Shown here piece by piece: positions 25,304-38,800 of a stretch of DNA of 64,000 nt. A program made the translations under genes and the position numbers. The stretch comes from Tetrahymena thermophila SB210 (taxonomy: Eukaryota > Ciliophora > Oligohymenophorea > Hymenostomatida > Tetrahymenidae). How positions within the stretch are numbered: the stretch's first letter is position 1; each line of letters starts with the position of its first letter. The stretch covers positions 1 to 64,000 of the forward strand of contig NW_002476401.1 in NCBI RefSeq assembly GCF_000189635.1, written 5' to 3'. Below the pieces are notes generated by a model. That model did no database searches and had not been told where the DNA came from. It saw only the letters and a list, made by a program, of their open reading frames with translations.

Positions 25304-27101
25304 CTATTGTTTTTTTTTTTTATGATAACCTTTTTAATTTTTTTTAATTAATAAATAATATATATTTAAAGTTGAATTTGTTTCTGATTTATAACTATAT
25401 CTTTAAGTCAGAAAATAAATAAACAAGTAAATATCTATTAAAAACAACTAAATATTAAATCCACACTGCTCTAAATATCCTAAATCCTAAAACATACTAA
25501 ATTTATAATGTCAAGGACTAATTAATTTTTATATATCTTAATTTTATAACCATGCATTGTTCTTTACTAAAGATTTTATTCCTTAGCTGAGGCTAACTAA
25601 CTATAACAATATGAGTAAATTTAAAAAGAAGTAAGTTCTTATTTTTAAGATAAAGATAAGTTAAGCCATAGAAATGATAGCTCTTGATAGTAATTGCTTG
25701 ATTCTTTAGTAAAAATACAAAAAAAAATAAATCATCCATTCATTTTATAATATTTATTATAATTTTTGTTAGGAAGAATCGCAACTCATTATTGCATTAC
25801 ACAGTAATTTACAAATGACACAATTGACTTAATATATCACAAAATTAAAATAATGAAAAGGAATACATTCTCTTCTTTTGTTTTGAATTAATTGGTAAGA
25901 TCCTTTTTTTGTTTTTATGGATGATTGATTAATTATTGTTCATTACTTAATTACTTAGGAGAAAATTAAAAATTCTTCTTTTATTTGTATTAATAGTAAA
26001 GTAAATAAAGTCTTAAAAAAATATACATATTCCCCACTCAATAAACAGATATTTAATAATAATCTTCGCTTTTTTTACCTTAAAATTTCTCTTCTGACTG
26101 AATTGATAAAAAATAAGGCTTTTGAGAAAATAAAATGTTCATATTTATTTTTGAAAATTCTTAAGATTTCTATATGTATTTATTTTTAAAATGAGTATGA
26201 AATTTATACATCATATTCTACCTTTACTTGGTTTCATTATGTATGTAGTCTCAAATTGATAACCAAGATAACTTTAGAAATATTTTAGGGTTTAAATAAA
26301 TGTAATACCCTTAATTTTTATCAACCCAAATTTTTAAGAATTCATGTGCTGACTATTTAAAACACTCTTTTGCAACTATACATAAATGATGATGTATGTT
26401 AACAATTAAGGACTTTTTTTTTTATTAAAATCTTTTGTATAAATAAAATAAAAATATTTAAAAGTAAAAACAGTTTCGCAACATAAATGGATTATAAGAT
26501 ATATGCAAAAATGGTTTATGTTGCTATTTATTAGCAATCATTAAGAATATGCAAATTAAATTGAATAAATAAATTAATACAAACATATATAGTTTAAAAA
26601 AAATAGGAAATAACTAAATTTATGTACATACATTATCTCTAAAATCCTTAAATTTAAACATCTCCCTTAGTTATAATCTATATACCTAAAAATATAAAAT
26701 AAAGCTAGATTAATTTAAATAATTTAGTGTACATACATGCTTCATTAAGAATTTTTATACACTCAAATAAATTCTTAGAAATTAATATTTGTAAACATAT
26801 TAAAAGTTATCATTGTTTTATAGATAGATATAAATAATAAGCAAAGTTGTGACGATTAAGAAATTTTACATTACTCTATTTATATTTCTTCTTTTAAAAA
26901 GTTGAAATATCTATTAACTAAAGTCTTCATTATCATAGGAATTAGATATAAAGGGAAAAGTGTGGTATAGCGATCAATTTTTAAGACCAAATATTATAAA
27001 ATTTTTTCAAATCAATGTTTATCTGATAAATTCAGATTTGAAAAAGAAAAAAAATGCGTAAACTGCCATATAGTCTTTTATATATTAATATTTTTACAAA
27101 C

Positions 27102-27135
27102 TCCGCTGATTACTTACATATATCCAATCAGCGGA
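27102..27135. repeat. Perfect 10-bp GC-rich inverted repeat (hairpin)
   Basis: The arms tccgctgatt (27102-27111) and aatcagcgga (27126-27135) are exact reverse complements around a 14-nt AT-rich loop. The stem is unusually GC-rich for this DNA. It lies about 20 bp left of the duplicated gene fragment. Confidence 0.8.
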
Positions 27136-27157
27136 ATTTTAAAACCAGGAACGGACA

Positions 27158-27485
27158 TATTGAATAAATATATAATTTGCCTCAATAGAATAAATCGACT
27201 ATTATCAACTCTGGGTTTATAACAATAAAGTTTTAAATTTATTTAGAGTATAATAGTAAAATTAGTAAAAGAGTCTTTAAATTTCATATTCCACCTTGCA
27301 TTTCTTTGGGTGTTTATTTTAAATTAGCAATATGGCTATAAAAAGATAACCTTTTTAAATTCTTTCATTTATTATTTTTTGTAGTCAGGTTTAGTATCTA
27401 TCTATCTATCTACTACTATTTTAATCATAATATTTAAATATAATACTATTTGGTTCTTTATTTTTTAGCAATCACAAAATTTATT
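27158..27485 (-). pseudogene. Truncated copy of the 3' end of the membrane-protein gene at 14986-16584
   Basis: This segment aligns base for base with about 14970-15305, covering the C-terminal ~105 codons, the stop and a little 3' flank. The last 30 or so codons are still in frame and end in the same DLFY plus TGA. An 11-nt deletion relative to the parent, together with several smaller gaps and many substitutions, breaks the frame upstream. No start and no upstream exon are present. It is therefore a gene fragment moved by segmental duplication, not an active gene. Because 3' flank is included, DNA-level copying is favoured over a spliced-transcript origin, although the parent has no intron in this part to test that. 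Confidence 0.85.
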
Positions 27486-27930
27486 TACTTAATTTTATTA
27501 CATAAATTGATAAATTAATTTAATAAATACACTCACTTTAAATTTTAATATACAAATGAGAGATGATTGATCAACATTTTTTTCTAGCGGGATATAAATA
27601 ATTAGCTGAATTTATTAGTTAATTTTGAAAATACATTTTAATCAGTTTTAAGTTTATAAAATTTCTTTCTTAAATTGTCTATCTAAACATATAAAAAATG
27701 AGAAAAGGATATAGACATCAATCAACAAAAGCAATAAAATCTAAAAAAACAATTCTTACAGCTTTGTCACTGATAAAATTTAATAAGATTATAGTTGTTA
27801 AAAGAATTATTACTAAATCTTTAATTTAATTAAAAAAAAAGACAATGACTAAAGTAATTATAATATCTTAAAAATAATCAATAAAAAATACAAAAAAACT
27901 ACAATAATTAATTTAAAAAAAGCATTATTT

Positions 27931-30336
27931 ATGGACCAACAATTTAGCTTCGCTTACGTCGAGTATTATTAAACTCCAAAGTAGTAGAAGCAAATCTAAA
28001 AAGATTAAGATGAATAGGATGAAATCAAACAGGAAGTTGACACATTAGCTATTTAAGCTGAAAAGAAAATAAATTCTAAGTATTTTGAATTTTCTGAAGA
28101 TGCTTTAGCTGATAGAATATAAGAGTATGGCTCTTTAAACTAAATAAAGTTATTAAAATTTAAGACCTGTGATTAGCTTTAGTTTAATGTTATTACAGAG
28201 AGCTTTATTAGTTTGATTAATATCTAAAACTTATAAATTAACTTTGTAAATGAATGGTATTTAGAAATCCTAAGTGAGTACACTAGTTCAAATCACTGGT
28301 ACTATGACTTTGATAGAATTGATAGGGTAGAAGATGAAGAAAGCAATTTTGCTCAAGAATTTAAACATTTAATCAATTTAACCCACTTAGAAATAAATTT
28401 TGAAAATATGATTTTTTCTTAGGTTCTAGGCGATTTCGCTAAGGTCATTTAAAATTATAAGCAATTACAGTTTTTGAGCTTGAAAATTCCCCCTCTCTTT
28501 ACATTTATGGATCAGACAACATGTGCAAGAATATTAAAAGGCTTAAGTGGGTTGGATAATTTAAAAGAATATAGAATAGCATTTGGTAATATTAATAAGA
28601 ATGATAGTGAATTCCTTAAAACAATCGCTGAAACGATCATCAACCAAACAAATTTAGAAATTTTAAATATCTAATTAAATACTGAAATATCTGAAGATGT
28701 TGCACATAAATTTGTAGAAGCTATCTGTAGTTTAAAGAAATTAACATCGCTTGAATTTTATGCATTAAATATTCAAACTAAAAAAAGCTTGAACTTAATT
28801 TTTAAACCTATTTACAATCATGAAACACTATAAACAGTTTCTCTAAATATTAAATAAAAAGATTGTTTTAATTTAATCTAAAATATGTCTGTCTTGCCTT
28901 AAATCTAAAATATCCACATTATATTCTCTAACTAAAAGAAGCTAGATGTCTAAAACACTCTTTTTAATATTTCATTGATCTAAAAATTAGTTGGTCTTCA
29001 CATTTAATTTAGCGATAACTTAAAATTATAACCAACTACATTGAGCTAACTAGGTAGAAGTTTAGTCTAATTAAATCAAATTAAAGATTTATAATTGAAA
29101 TTTGACTCTGGAAATTAAATTTTAACAAAGGATATGTCATTTTTGCTAGACTCTTTACAAACTTTTACTTAATTAACAAGATTCTCGCTTTACATAGGAA
29201 AAGGTAACATCCTGAATTTAGAAAACATACTAAAAATAGCCCAAGTTTTAAATTTCATGAGAAAATTAAATAAATTTAGTTTAAGCATAATTGAAACATA
29301 ATTTGTTGATGCTAATTGCTTAAAATAAATTTATTAAAACCTCTGCTAAATGGATTCTATTTAAAATTTATTTATTGATATAAAAAATATTAATTCCCTT
29401 ATTTTCTTAAACTTAATTAACATATTTCCCTAACTTAATGCTTAAACGTTTTAAATTAACAACCTTTCCTTTAGCTTTTATCGTAAGCAAATAAAAAATT
29501 AATAAGATAATAACCTTTAATAGACATATTAAGATTTATATTTATGTCTCTAAGATAAACTAATCATCACAGGAAATTATGAAGTTTAATCATTTAATCA
29601 TTTCAAAAGTATTCATACTGTCAGCTTAAATATCCCATCTAATAAATAACTAATTTAAGATCTATTTGGCTCTTTTAGTAATATAAAATAAATACAAAAA
29701 TTCAAATTAATAATTGAAGACACTATTTTTCATGAAGAAATGAATAACATTAGTATAGCCCTCACTTAAATGTAAGAAATAAAAAATCTAAATTTACAAA
29801 TAAAAAAAGTAAATGTGGACTTATAAACATACAAAAATTTTGTGAAAGCTCTTTTAAATTTAAAAGACCTTCAAAAATTAAACTTCTTTTATCCAAAAAA
29901 TGAAATTGAAAATAATGCAGCGTTATGCTTTTTTGAGAATCTAAAATAATTTTAGAATTTAAAAAAAGTAAAAATTGATTTAGACCAATTAGATGCAATA
30001 TAAAACTGTGCCTATTCATTTGATTAGAATATATCCTAATTTTGCAGTAGTAAAATATTCTAAATCAAAGCAAGCTTAATTTTAAATAATGAAACGGCAT
30101 TTAAAACAGCTGAAATAGTAAAATACCTAAAATCAATAAAAAATGCCAAATTCAAATCAATCTTTTAAACTTATTATGAGCTAAAATTATTTTTAGAAAA
30201 AGGTGCTAAGCATATGATAAACTTAAGACACTTCGAAATGGAAAATAATATAAAAGTTGATTAAAGCAGAATTAAAAAGTAAAAATCAAATATAATTAGG
30301 AAAGCAATAAGATTAATAAACTTAAAAATAATATGA
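27931..30336 (+). CDS. Leucine-rich-repeat-like protein (801 aa)
   Basis: A single exon of 802 codons runs from ATG 27931 to TGA 30334-30336 with no internal TGA. After an acidic, Gln-rich start, most of the protein consists of irregular units with the spacing L..L.L.....L/I, for example NLTHLEINFENM, LKEYRIAF and LQKLNFFYP. This matches the degenerate leucine-rich or RNI-like proteins that ciliates carry in large families. No F-box, kinase or membrane segment is seen. A protein-interaction scaffold role is plausible but not demonstrable. The C-terminus is basic. There are no neighbours of related function. Confidence 0.78.
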
Positions 30337-32895
30337 TTAATCATCATAGGGTAGCTAATTCAATCAGACACTCTATTTTATTTTCAATTTGTTGCATGTA
30401 TTTACTTACTGCAGCTTTCTTTCATAGTTTTCTTTTAATAATTATATATAAATAAAATATTAAAATCCCAAATCTTTTACAATTTATTTATCTAATTTTA
30501 ATTAATATAAAATTTAACAAAGTTATATAATATAGGTAGGTATATATATTTATATTTTTATAATTTGTATTTAATTTTTAAAAATTTTAAACATTTGAAA
30601 CATGTTTTTTTAATAAGGGGCAATTTTGAATTTACCCTCCTCAAGCCCAATAAACAGAGAATTTATTTTAAATATTTCAAAAACTAACTTTTTTTTATTC
30701 AAATAAAAATTATTTTTTCAATTTTTGATATTCATTTTTAATAATTTTATGAAGAAAATAGAAAAAATGTGTTTCGTTTTTATTCTTAAAAAGCAAAATT
30801 CAAAAATAGGTTAATTTATATATTTTACTAACTCCAAAGACATGGTAATCTTAAACGCAAAAACAATTCTAAAAGTAATTTCAATACATATCATAATATT
30901 ATAACCAAACTTGTTTATTTCTTACAAAAGTAAGTGATAAAATAATAATAGGTAAAGGCAGAATCATAAAAAAATAATTCTTAAAAGAATTAAAATTTAC
31001 AATTCAAGCATATTTTTAAAGAAAAAGTAAAAATATTAGTTTTTGATCTAAATTTTAAATTATTTTTAAATGCAATATTGATATCAGTATTTTTGATAGA
31101 GTTATCAAAATAGTCTGATTATGAATTTTTGATGACAATTTTTTTTTAATTTTAAGACTTTGATGGCAGAATATTTGCCAAAAAATTATTTATTTTCTAT
31201 TCATTTTTCGCTTTTAATTAGATACTATCATTAGCTTTAAAAATCCAACAACAATCCCTAATTAAAATCCAATAATTTTACTTTTTAAATATAAAGATTT
31301 TTATTTTTTCTTTAAAATTTAATTGAAATTAATTAATAATTATATCATTTAACTCTTAATTGCCTTCTTTATTATGCACTCATTGTTTTCTAAATTTTTA
31401 AAAATTCAATTTTTTACTTTCAAATAAAAATTATTTTATAGTTTAATCATTTATAAATTTATTTATAAAATAATATATTTATGTTTCTTTTATAATTTCT
31501 TACTAGAAGCAAAAGATAAAATATAAGTTTAATTTTTTTTTTTACAGGTTTATAGTTACTATCAAATTTATTTGTAAATTAAATAATTTTTATTATGTAT
31601 TACATTTATTAAATAAAAATAATTGAACTTTTTTTAGAGCTATCAATAAATCCATAATCAGAAGCTAATAATTTTCCTAGGCTAAATAGCTTTTATGAAA
31701 ATATGGTTACTTTACCTAACATTGTGAGCAGTTATGCCGAAAATCGATCGACACTAAAAGATAAAAAAGGAAAGAAAAGAGTTATAAAATATATTAATAA
31801 AATATAAATCTGCTTGCGCTGTTTATATTTCATATACCTTTAAGCTTTATATCAATTTAGAATAAATATAAATTTCTGCCCATATTTTATTATTTTAATA
31901 AAATAAATTGTTTTGATTCTGCTTAACTCAAAAAGTAGTGTAAAATAAAATTATCACTTTTGATATAGTAGTTACTCACTCCTAATATGTTTGTGATTTA
32001 TCTTTTCCATAAAAAATATGTAAGCAAAATTAAAATATCAATAAACAAATTAATAAAATGTAATCGATTTATAAGAATATTAATATATATAATCATTTAT
32101 TTTTATATTTCTTAATAAATTATTTCAGAATAATAAGTAATACTTGTTTATGTTATTAATTTTGTTTTTTTTGCATAAAATCCTTTAAATCTTTTTTATT
32201 ACATATATGAGATTCATTAATTCAGCCTTACACGAAAAATATTATGTAAACTAAATTAATCGCAAATAGTTTCATACAATTTATTAATTTTAATTAATTT
32301 TTTGTTTAAGTAGAACGAAATATTAGTAAATTTTAGATTACTTGTTAAAATCTAATTTTAACTTAGATCATTCTCAGTCTTAACTTTTCTTAGAAATAAA
32401 AAAGAGTTTTACTCTTTGTCTTCTAAATGGGCTTCAAAAGATAAGTTTTACTAATTAGTCCTTCTTAAAAATCGTTAAATTACAAATTTTAATAAACCTT
32501 TGGATGATTAATGAAATCAGATGATTTATTGGCAAAATAATAGAAGTAAATTAAGGGAGTAGTATCTAAATATAAAAAATTGTAAATTGTATTTAGTAAA
32601 AGATTATTTTTAAAAGTGTATTTAAAATATAGAAATCAAATATATTGACTTACATATTTTAATTTAAAGCGATTTGTTATTTGTGGTAATTAATTGAAAT
32701 AAATAATTTAATTTAATTTTGATCATTCGTTCATCGTAAAGCTATTATGTAATTCACTGCCAGCATTAATCACAGAGTAAAAAAAGTTTTATATTGAAAG
32801 AATCTTGCATTCAAAGCTAATCCAGTGCTAGCTAAATCGATAAATAATTAATAATAAAAAAAATAAATTAAATTAATTCTAATAAAAAAATAAAA
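30337..32895. other. Intergenic, nothing recognised
   Basis: The spacer is 2.56 kb of AT-rich DNA with no coding bias, repeat family or RNA-like element that I could identify. The right part carries the promoter of the secreted peptidase gene. Confidence 0.55.
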
Positions 32896-33459
32896 ATGAA
32901 AGCTATTGCTATTCTCTTCATCGTCTTAGCTTTGACTTCTGCTAGAAACTATCCTATGTTCAAGCAATGCGACAGTCAATGGGGTAACATCATTATCGGA
33001 TCTGGCCCTGATACTATTTGCAAAGTTGGTTGCTTGCTTTCCAGTGTCTCTATGGCTCTTAACTCATACGGTAAGACTGTTGATGGTTAATCTGCCAACC
33101 CTAAAACTGTTAATGCTTGGTTAAAGGCCCATGGTGGTTTCTCAGGTGAATTATTCGTCTGGGGTTCTATCTCTTCTTTAGGTTTCTCCTACGTTGGTAA
33201 GGTCAATGCTGCCACAGCTGCTTCTAACTTAGATTAAGGAAAGGTTGTCATCTTGAACGTTAGAAACGGTGGTCACTGGGTTTTGGCTACCAGCAGAAAT
33301 GGTTCAACTTTCAATGTTAATGACCCTGGTTTCAATGTTTCTACTTACACTTAATCAGAAGTTACCCAAGCTGCCATTTTCTCAGTTAAGGCTGGATTCC
33401 TCTAACAAGCCTATGAAGCTTTCGAATCTCTTGCCAACTTCGTTAGTCAAGACGATTGA
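32896..33459 (+). CDS. Secreted C39-like cysteine peptidase, paralog B (highly expressed codon use)
   Basis: A single exon of 188 codons begins at ATG 32896 and ends at TGA 33457-33459. A signal peptide spans residues 1-16 (MKAIAILFIVLALTSA). The mature enzyme has the C39-like triad: Cys46 in VGCLLSSVSM, His in GGHWVLATS and Asp in VNDPG, with Cys25 and Cys42 conserved with paralog A at 6917-7462. It differs strikingly in codon use: GGT, AAC, TTC, GTC, AAG and GCT dominate, and CAA is used for Gln alongside TAA. That is the pattern of abundant Tetrahymena proteins, so strong expression is inferred. A digestive or secreted protease role fits. The extra six C-terminal residues relative to paralog A are of no known meaning. 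Confidence 0.9.
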
Positions 33460-35841
33460 AAAAAGTTTTATATAAATATAATAAAAAAATAGTATTTTAT
33501 AAATTATATAAATAACATATACATACCTAACAGTTCATATCAAAAGTTTAACAAATTTATTAGCAATTTATTTCATTTAAAATGTTATCAAAATTAAATA
33601 AATCACTCAAAATAATAAATTAATAAAAATTCTTAAATCTCTTATTGCAAACAATAAATGAATTCAGAAGTACAAGAAGCTAATTTCAAAAAAAATAAAT
33701 TACTTTTATTTATATCAATTTTCAATTCCAAATTATTATTTATATAATAAAAAGAAATTCCATTTTCTAATCACAATAAGGTAATATGTAATGAATTAAC
33801 ATAAAGTATAATTTTGATACAAGTTAGTTGTCTATTACAATAATTATTTGTATTCTAAAAATACTTCATTTTTGTTAAAAATTTGATATAATTTGATAAT
33901 CCAGAATATTATAATTATTCTAACTTTTCTCATTAAATTTTACTAATAATATAAGTAATTTTTGTAAATTAATTTAAATTTGATTAAGATTTATTTTAAA
34001 TAAATACATCTTCATAAAAATGTAAAAAATCACTTTGATTAAAATTTTTTGATAAATGTAACAAATTTTTTTTATATAATTTCTATCAATATCAAAATAT
34101 CTTACTCACTTTAATTTAAGGAGGAGAATATTTGAAATAATTTTTTCAAACTAATCTCCTCAAATTAAAGGGTAATAAAATAACTTCAATTGAAGTTATT
34201 CCTTTATTTGAAATAAAAAAATAAAATTATATTCAAACAAATATTAATAACAATGCAATATAAAAATTCAATTCTATAAAATAAAAATTTATTATTATAT
34301 TAAATTTTTAAATATATATAATAAAAAAATAAATTTTAGTTTTATTCAAAATATCATTTAAATCATTTTTAATAAATTGCGATGAATATTTTTTTATATT
34401 ACAAAGCGATATTTTATGAAAAATATTTTGACTTTATATATATTCCAATAGAGATTTAATTAAGAAATCTTTAGATATCATAATTTGCTAAGTAAGAGCT
34501 ATCCATATATTTAGATTTTATTTAAATTTGATAAAATTCATATTTTAATTAATCCAAGTTGATTTAATTAGTAAATTAATAAAGAGGTTTCATAAATATT
34601 TGCATTAAAAATTCAAAACAAAATTATATACTCTCTTTAATTGTGATTTGAATAAAAAAAAATAGATTAAATAATTTAAAATAATTTTAAAAAATTTACT
34701 AAAGATATAGTTTCTTATTTTTTCTTTTAAACTTTTTAATTTAAAAAATATTATTTTTGCTTATTAATGAATAAAAATAATCATCTTATCAAAATTAAAT
34801 TGAATTAAAATAAAATAAATTATAAAATTAAAAATGAATTTTTTGTTTTAGAAAAATTCTACAGGAATATAAAATATTTTTATAATTATTTTATACAATT
34901 TAATTTAATTGATTATTAATTTTTAAAAGAATATAAATTTTTTTAATTATGTAAATTACTCTTAATTTTCTTTTACAAACACACGCGTTTATAAAAATTT
35001 TTTTTTCAAAACTAACAGTGATTCATTATTTTTTATGATAAAATAATTTTAAGTATCAACAATAAAATTCTTTTTGCTATAAAATTTATTAAAATTGTAA
35101 TTCTAAATGATTAACATAATGGCATTTTGAATATAAATAATACCTCTTTACTTAGCTGAAAATCAATCCTTTAAATAATAAATAAAATAATCATTAGCAA
35201 AACTAAATTAAAGTTTAATTTTGGATTTGCAAATTTAGTTTTAAGATTTTTTTTTTTGTGAGAACTATTTTTAGGTAAATTGTTATTTTTGATAGATTAA
35301 AATTGTAATTTAAAATGATAAATGCATTTTATTAGCTACAAACTAAATTTAATTGAAATAATATTTTCTTTTTTTATAATTAGGTAGTGAGTATGGTTTA
35401 AATTGTAATTAAAAAAGAAGAAAAAGAAATGAGACTCAGATAATGGTGATAGATAAAAAAATTTTTTTAAATTAGGCTACCTTATAAGGTAATATTCACT
35501 TGACTTACCTGCAAATTTTTTTTGATAAACAAAATAATATTTAATGATCAGGTTAGATTATGATTAATATTGAATATTCAAATAAATAAACAATGAATGA
35601 GTTGTAATGGTATTTCATTAGAAGATCTATGAAAATATTAATAAATTAAATAAATAAAAACTTTCGTATTGTTTTTTTTCTAAAAAAAACTTTTGTATTT
35701 ATTTGAAAGAGTTTGGATTTATTTGGATGTTTGTTTGATTAATATTTGAATATTTTTCTTTTCGCGAGATGCTATGAGCACAATGATTATTTCATTCAAT
35801 TATTGATTGAAGCAATCAATGACAAGAAGCTTGTTTTTTTA
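33460..35841. other. Intergenic with adjacent inverted repeats
   Basis: The 2.4-kb AT-rich spacer contains an imperfect inverted repeat and a perfect palindrome at 34109-34200 (separate entry). Elsewhere no gene, RNA or repeat is recognised. Confidence 0.55.
34109..34200. repeat. Imperfect inverted repeat plus perfect 22-bp palindrome
   Basis: The left arm 34109-34137 (ctttaatttaaggaggagaa and on) pairs with the right arm 34145-34170 with a few mismatches around a short AT loop. Immediately to the right, 34179-34200 is a perfect palindrome (aataacttcaattgaagtta plus tt). Two foldback structures side by side in a non-coding region could be a small non-autonomous DNA element relic, a protein-binding site, or chance. 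Confidence 0.6.
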
Positions 35842-38800
35842 ATGAAATAATTAATAAAAGTTTAAAAGAATAATCATCTATTTACGATAAACAAAATCAA
35901 AAGCAAAATATAAGAGTAAATAAAATAAAAAAGAAAGAAGTCTATCATCAATCAGGATTTGATTGAAATTACAAGTAAACTAGGCAATAAAAAGAGCGGT
36001 AGGCCGATAGATAAATTTTTAGGAAGCATAGCTAAAATGTCGTTTAAAGTGAAGATATCTAGCAAAACTTGGATTAAAGATAACTACAATTTATTTGATT
36101 ATGACTTAGAGAAAGATTTAAATTTGAAAGAACACACCATAAAGAGTGAAGGAATTCTATCCAGAAAACAAGACGATACATTCTTCTATTGCAAGAACAA
36201 AAAGTCTGGATAATAAAATGATATTTCTTAAATGACATCAGACGATAAAAAGTTACTTTAGCTGAAATTTTAAGGTAAATTCTTCATTTTTTTGTCTAAA
36301 TCAAATATATATAAATAAATATAAGTTCTTTATTCTTTTATAAAAGTCCTATTTTTGTTTAGTCTATTCATTCAACCCTTTATTTATTTATATATATATT
36401 TATTAATATAAAGACAACCTTGTAAAAGTGTACCCTCCAGAAGAAAAAGATCAATAGCTATGGAAGGTGGTCTCTCGTTCTGATTCAGAACCCATCATAG
36501 TCGATTTAAATGATACTATAAAGATTGGAAAAAAGCAGTTTACTATCCTCTAAGTAAGATTTAATTTTAATATCTTTTCAATTTGCTTTTTCTGCTTTTC
36601 ACTCTTCCTTGTTTACAATTTAAACTTACTTGCTTGATTTTACTTAAAATAATTGCTTGTTTGATAGATTAGATAGATAGATATCTAGCTTGCTTGATTG
36701 CTTAAAGGGTGCGAAAATTCTAAAGAATATCATCAATTGCAAATATATAATTTTTATGACTTTATCATAGAAAGAAAAAAGATAATATTTAGTAAATAAT
36801 CCAAGGGATAAACAAAAATCTAATATTTATGATTAATCCATTTAGTTGTAAAGGTAGAAAAATAAATAAGCAAATTAATTTGAAATTTGAAAGGGAATAA
36901 TTAAATTTGTAAATTTAGTGCATATTGAATTTATTTAAAATTGATGATGCTATAACTTAAGAAATGATGAAATCATAAGTGTAAGTATTTTTGAGAACAT
37001 AATTGTTTTAAAATAAGTTAATCAATATCCTTTGAGAAATTCAAATTGAATTTAGAAGAGTTAAAATATCTATGAATTAATTATACGAGTAATTAAGTAA
37101 TCTAGTTAATCTCTATGTTGTAAAATAATATAAAAGGGAAAAGTCAAATGAAATTTTTGAATAATTGCAAAATAAAATGTTTAGCTGGTGAGTTTTTAAT
37201 TTTAAAGCAAGCAAGTTGAGTGAAAAGAGGGAAATTTTAAAAAAAATAAACATTAAGATTTAAAAATATTTTATAAATATATAAATTAGATTAATTTAAG
37301 TAACAGTAAGTAAATGCTAGATTTAGATAATCATTATCACGTTTCAAATATAATGAACACATTCATCTCAGATGCAGATATGATGAATTCAGTAATTAAT
37401 TAATTAAATATTTATTTCTTTAAAAAATATTTTCAAATAAAATCGAAATCATTCATTTTAGTTATTTATTTTCATAACATTATAAAAATTATTCTGATTC
37501 CAAATTATTTTAATTAAACATCAAAAAAATTAAGCTATTTATTTATTTTAGAAGTTAAACTGGAAAAATACTTTGAAATTTCTATTAACATTTCAATAAA
37601 CTTATTTTTAAAAAGTCAGCAACTTCACATGGAAACTCGAGAGTTGGTTCTTTAGATCATAATCAAATTGAAAAGCAATAAGAGAAATAAGAAAGAATGC
37701 CTTGCAGAATTTGCTTGAGCTCTAGCTGTTCAAGAAAAAATCCTTTACTTGCTCCATGCAATTGTAAGGGAAGTACCAGATGGATTCATTACGACTGTGT
37801 TTAGTAATGGATTAATTAGCGTATTTAAATTATTGAAAAACCTAATTATGCAAACATAAAATCGCGTTGTATTAAATGCGAGCTATGTATGACACTCCTT
37901 CCTCCTAATATAAAGTTAGATGACTAAGTTTACAATCTGTATCAATTTAAGAATCTGAAATTTGATAAATTTATAGTCCTTGAAGACGCTGACGGATTAA
38001 TTTATATGCTTAACTTTACAAATAAACAATATTTTAATATTGGTAGGGGACACAACTGCGACATAAAGCTCAGCGAAATTACAGTCTCTAGAAAGCATTT
38101 AAAATTAGAAGTGGATAAGGATAATAAAATTAAATTATACGATATAAGCTCAAAATTTGGTACTTTAGTTCTAGTCAAGAAACCTATTACAGTTTAATAC
38201 GATCAAAATTTAGACTTGCAAAATGGAAGAACCCATATAAGAATTAAAAGAATTGAAAAAAAGAGCAGGCTCAGATAATTCTTTAATTTCTGTAATTTAG
38301 TTTTAGATTTATTTATCATTTCAAAAAAAAAACACATCAAATAAATTAAAAATATTAAATTAGCAAGACAAATTCATTGTTAAATAAAAGTTTTCATCCA
38401 AAAATTGAAATTTATTAATTTTTTTACAAATTCTTTTAGCTTTAATGCTAATATAAACAATTGGCTTAATATTTATCAAGATTGCGATTTTTTCTTTCTT
38501 TCAAAATTAATAAGTTATTCTTGAGATATTAAAAAAAATAATATTAATTTTGTAAAAAAAATTATTTTAATCAAAAAAATAAATAATTTTTTTATGGATA
38601 ATTTTTATTTTAATCAAAAATCATCTTAATAACATAAATAAGCTTTTTATAAAATTTTAAATTCATGAAGAGAAAACTATTGAATTAAATTTTGATTAAT
38701 CTTTTAATTTTGATAAAATGTGTTTTGATAAATCAAATTCCTAAAACTATTTTAATTAAATTTATAGGTTACTGCAGAAAAGAAGAAATAGAATACCCAT

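Larger units (their letters stand above)
25304..27930. other. Intergenic with hairpin and gene fragment
   Basis: The 2.6-kb spacer lies upstream of both the receptor gene and the leucine-rich protein gene. It contains a GC-rich hairpin at 27102-27135 and a decayed duplicate of the membrane-protein 3' end at 27158-27485 (separate entries). The remaining AT-rich DNA shows nothing recognisable. Confidence 0.6.

Noticed and set aside
35959-36213. ORF beginning with TTG at 35959
   Set aside because: The frame is open upstream in code 6 to ATG 35842, so TTG is only where a standard-code TAA/TAG interrupts; the ciliate start is an ATG.
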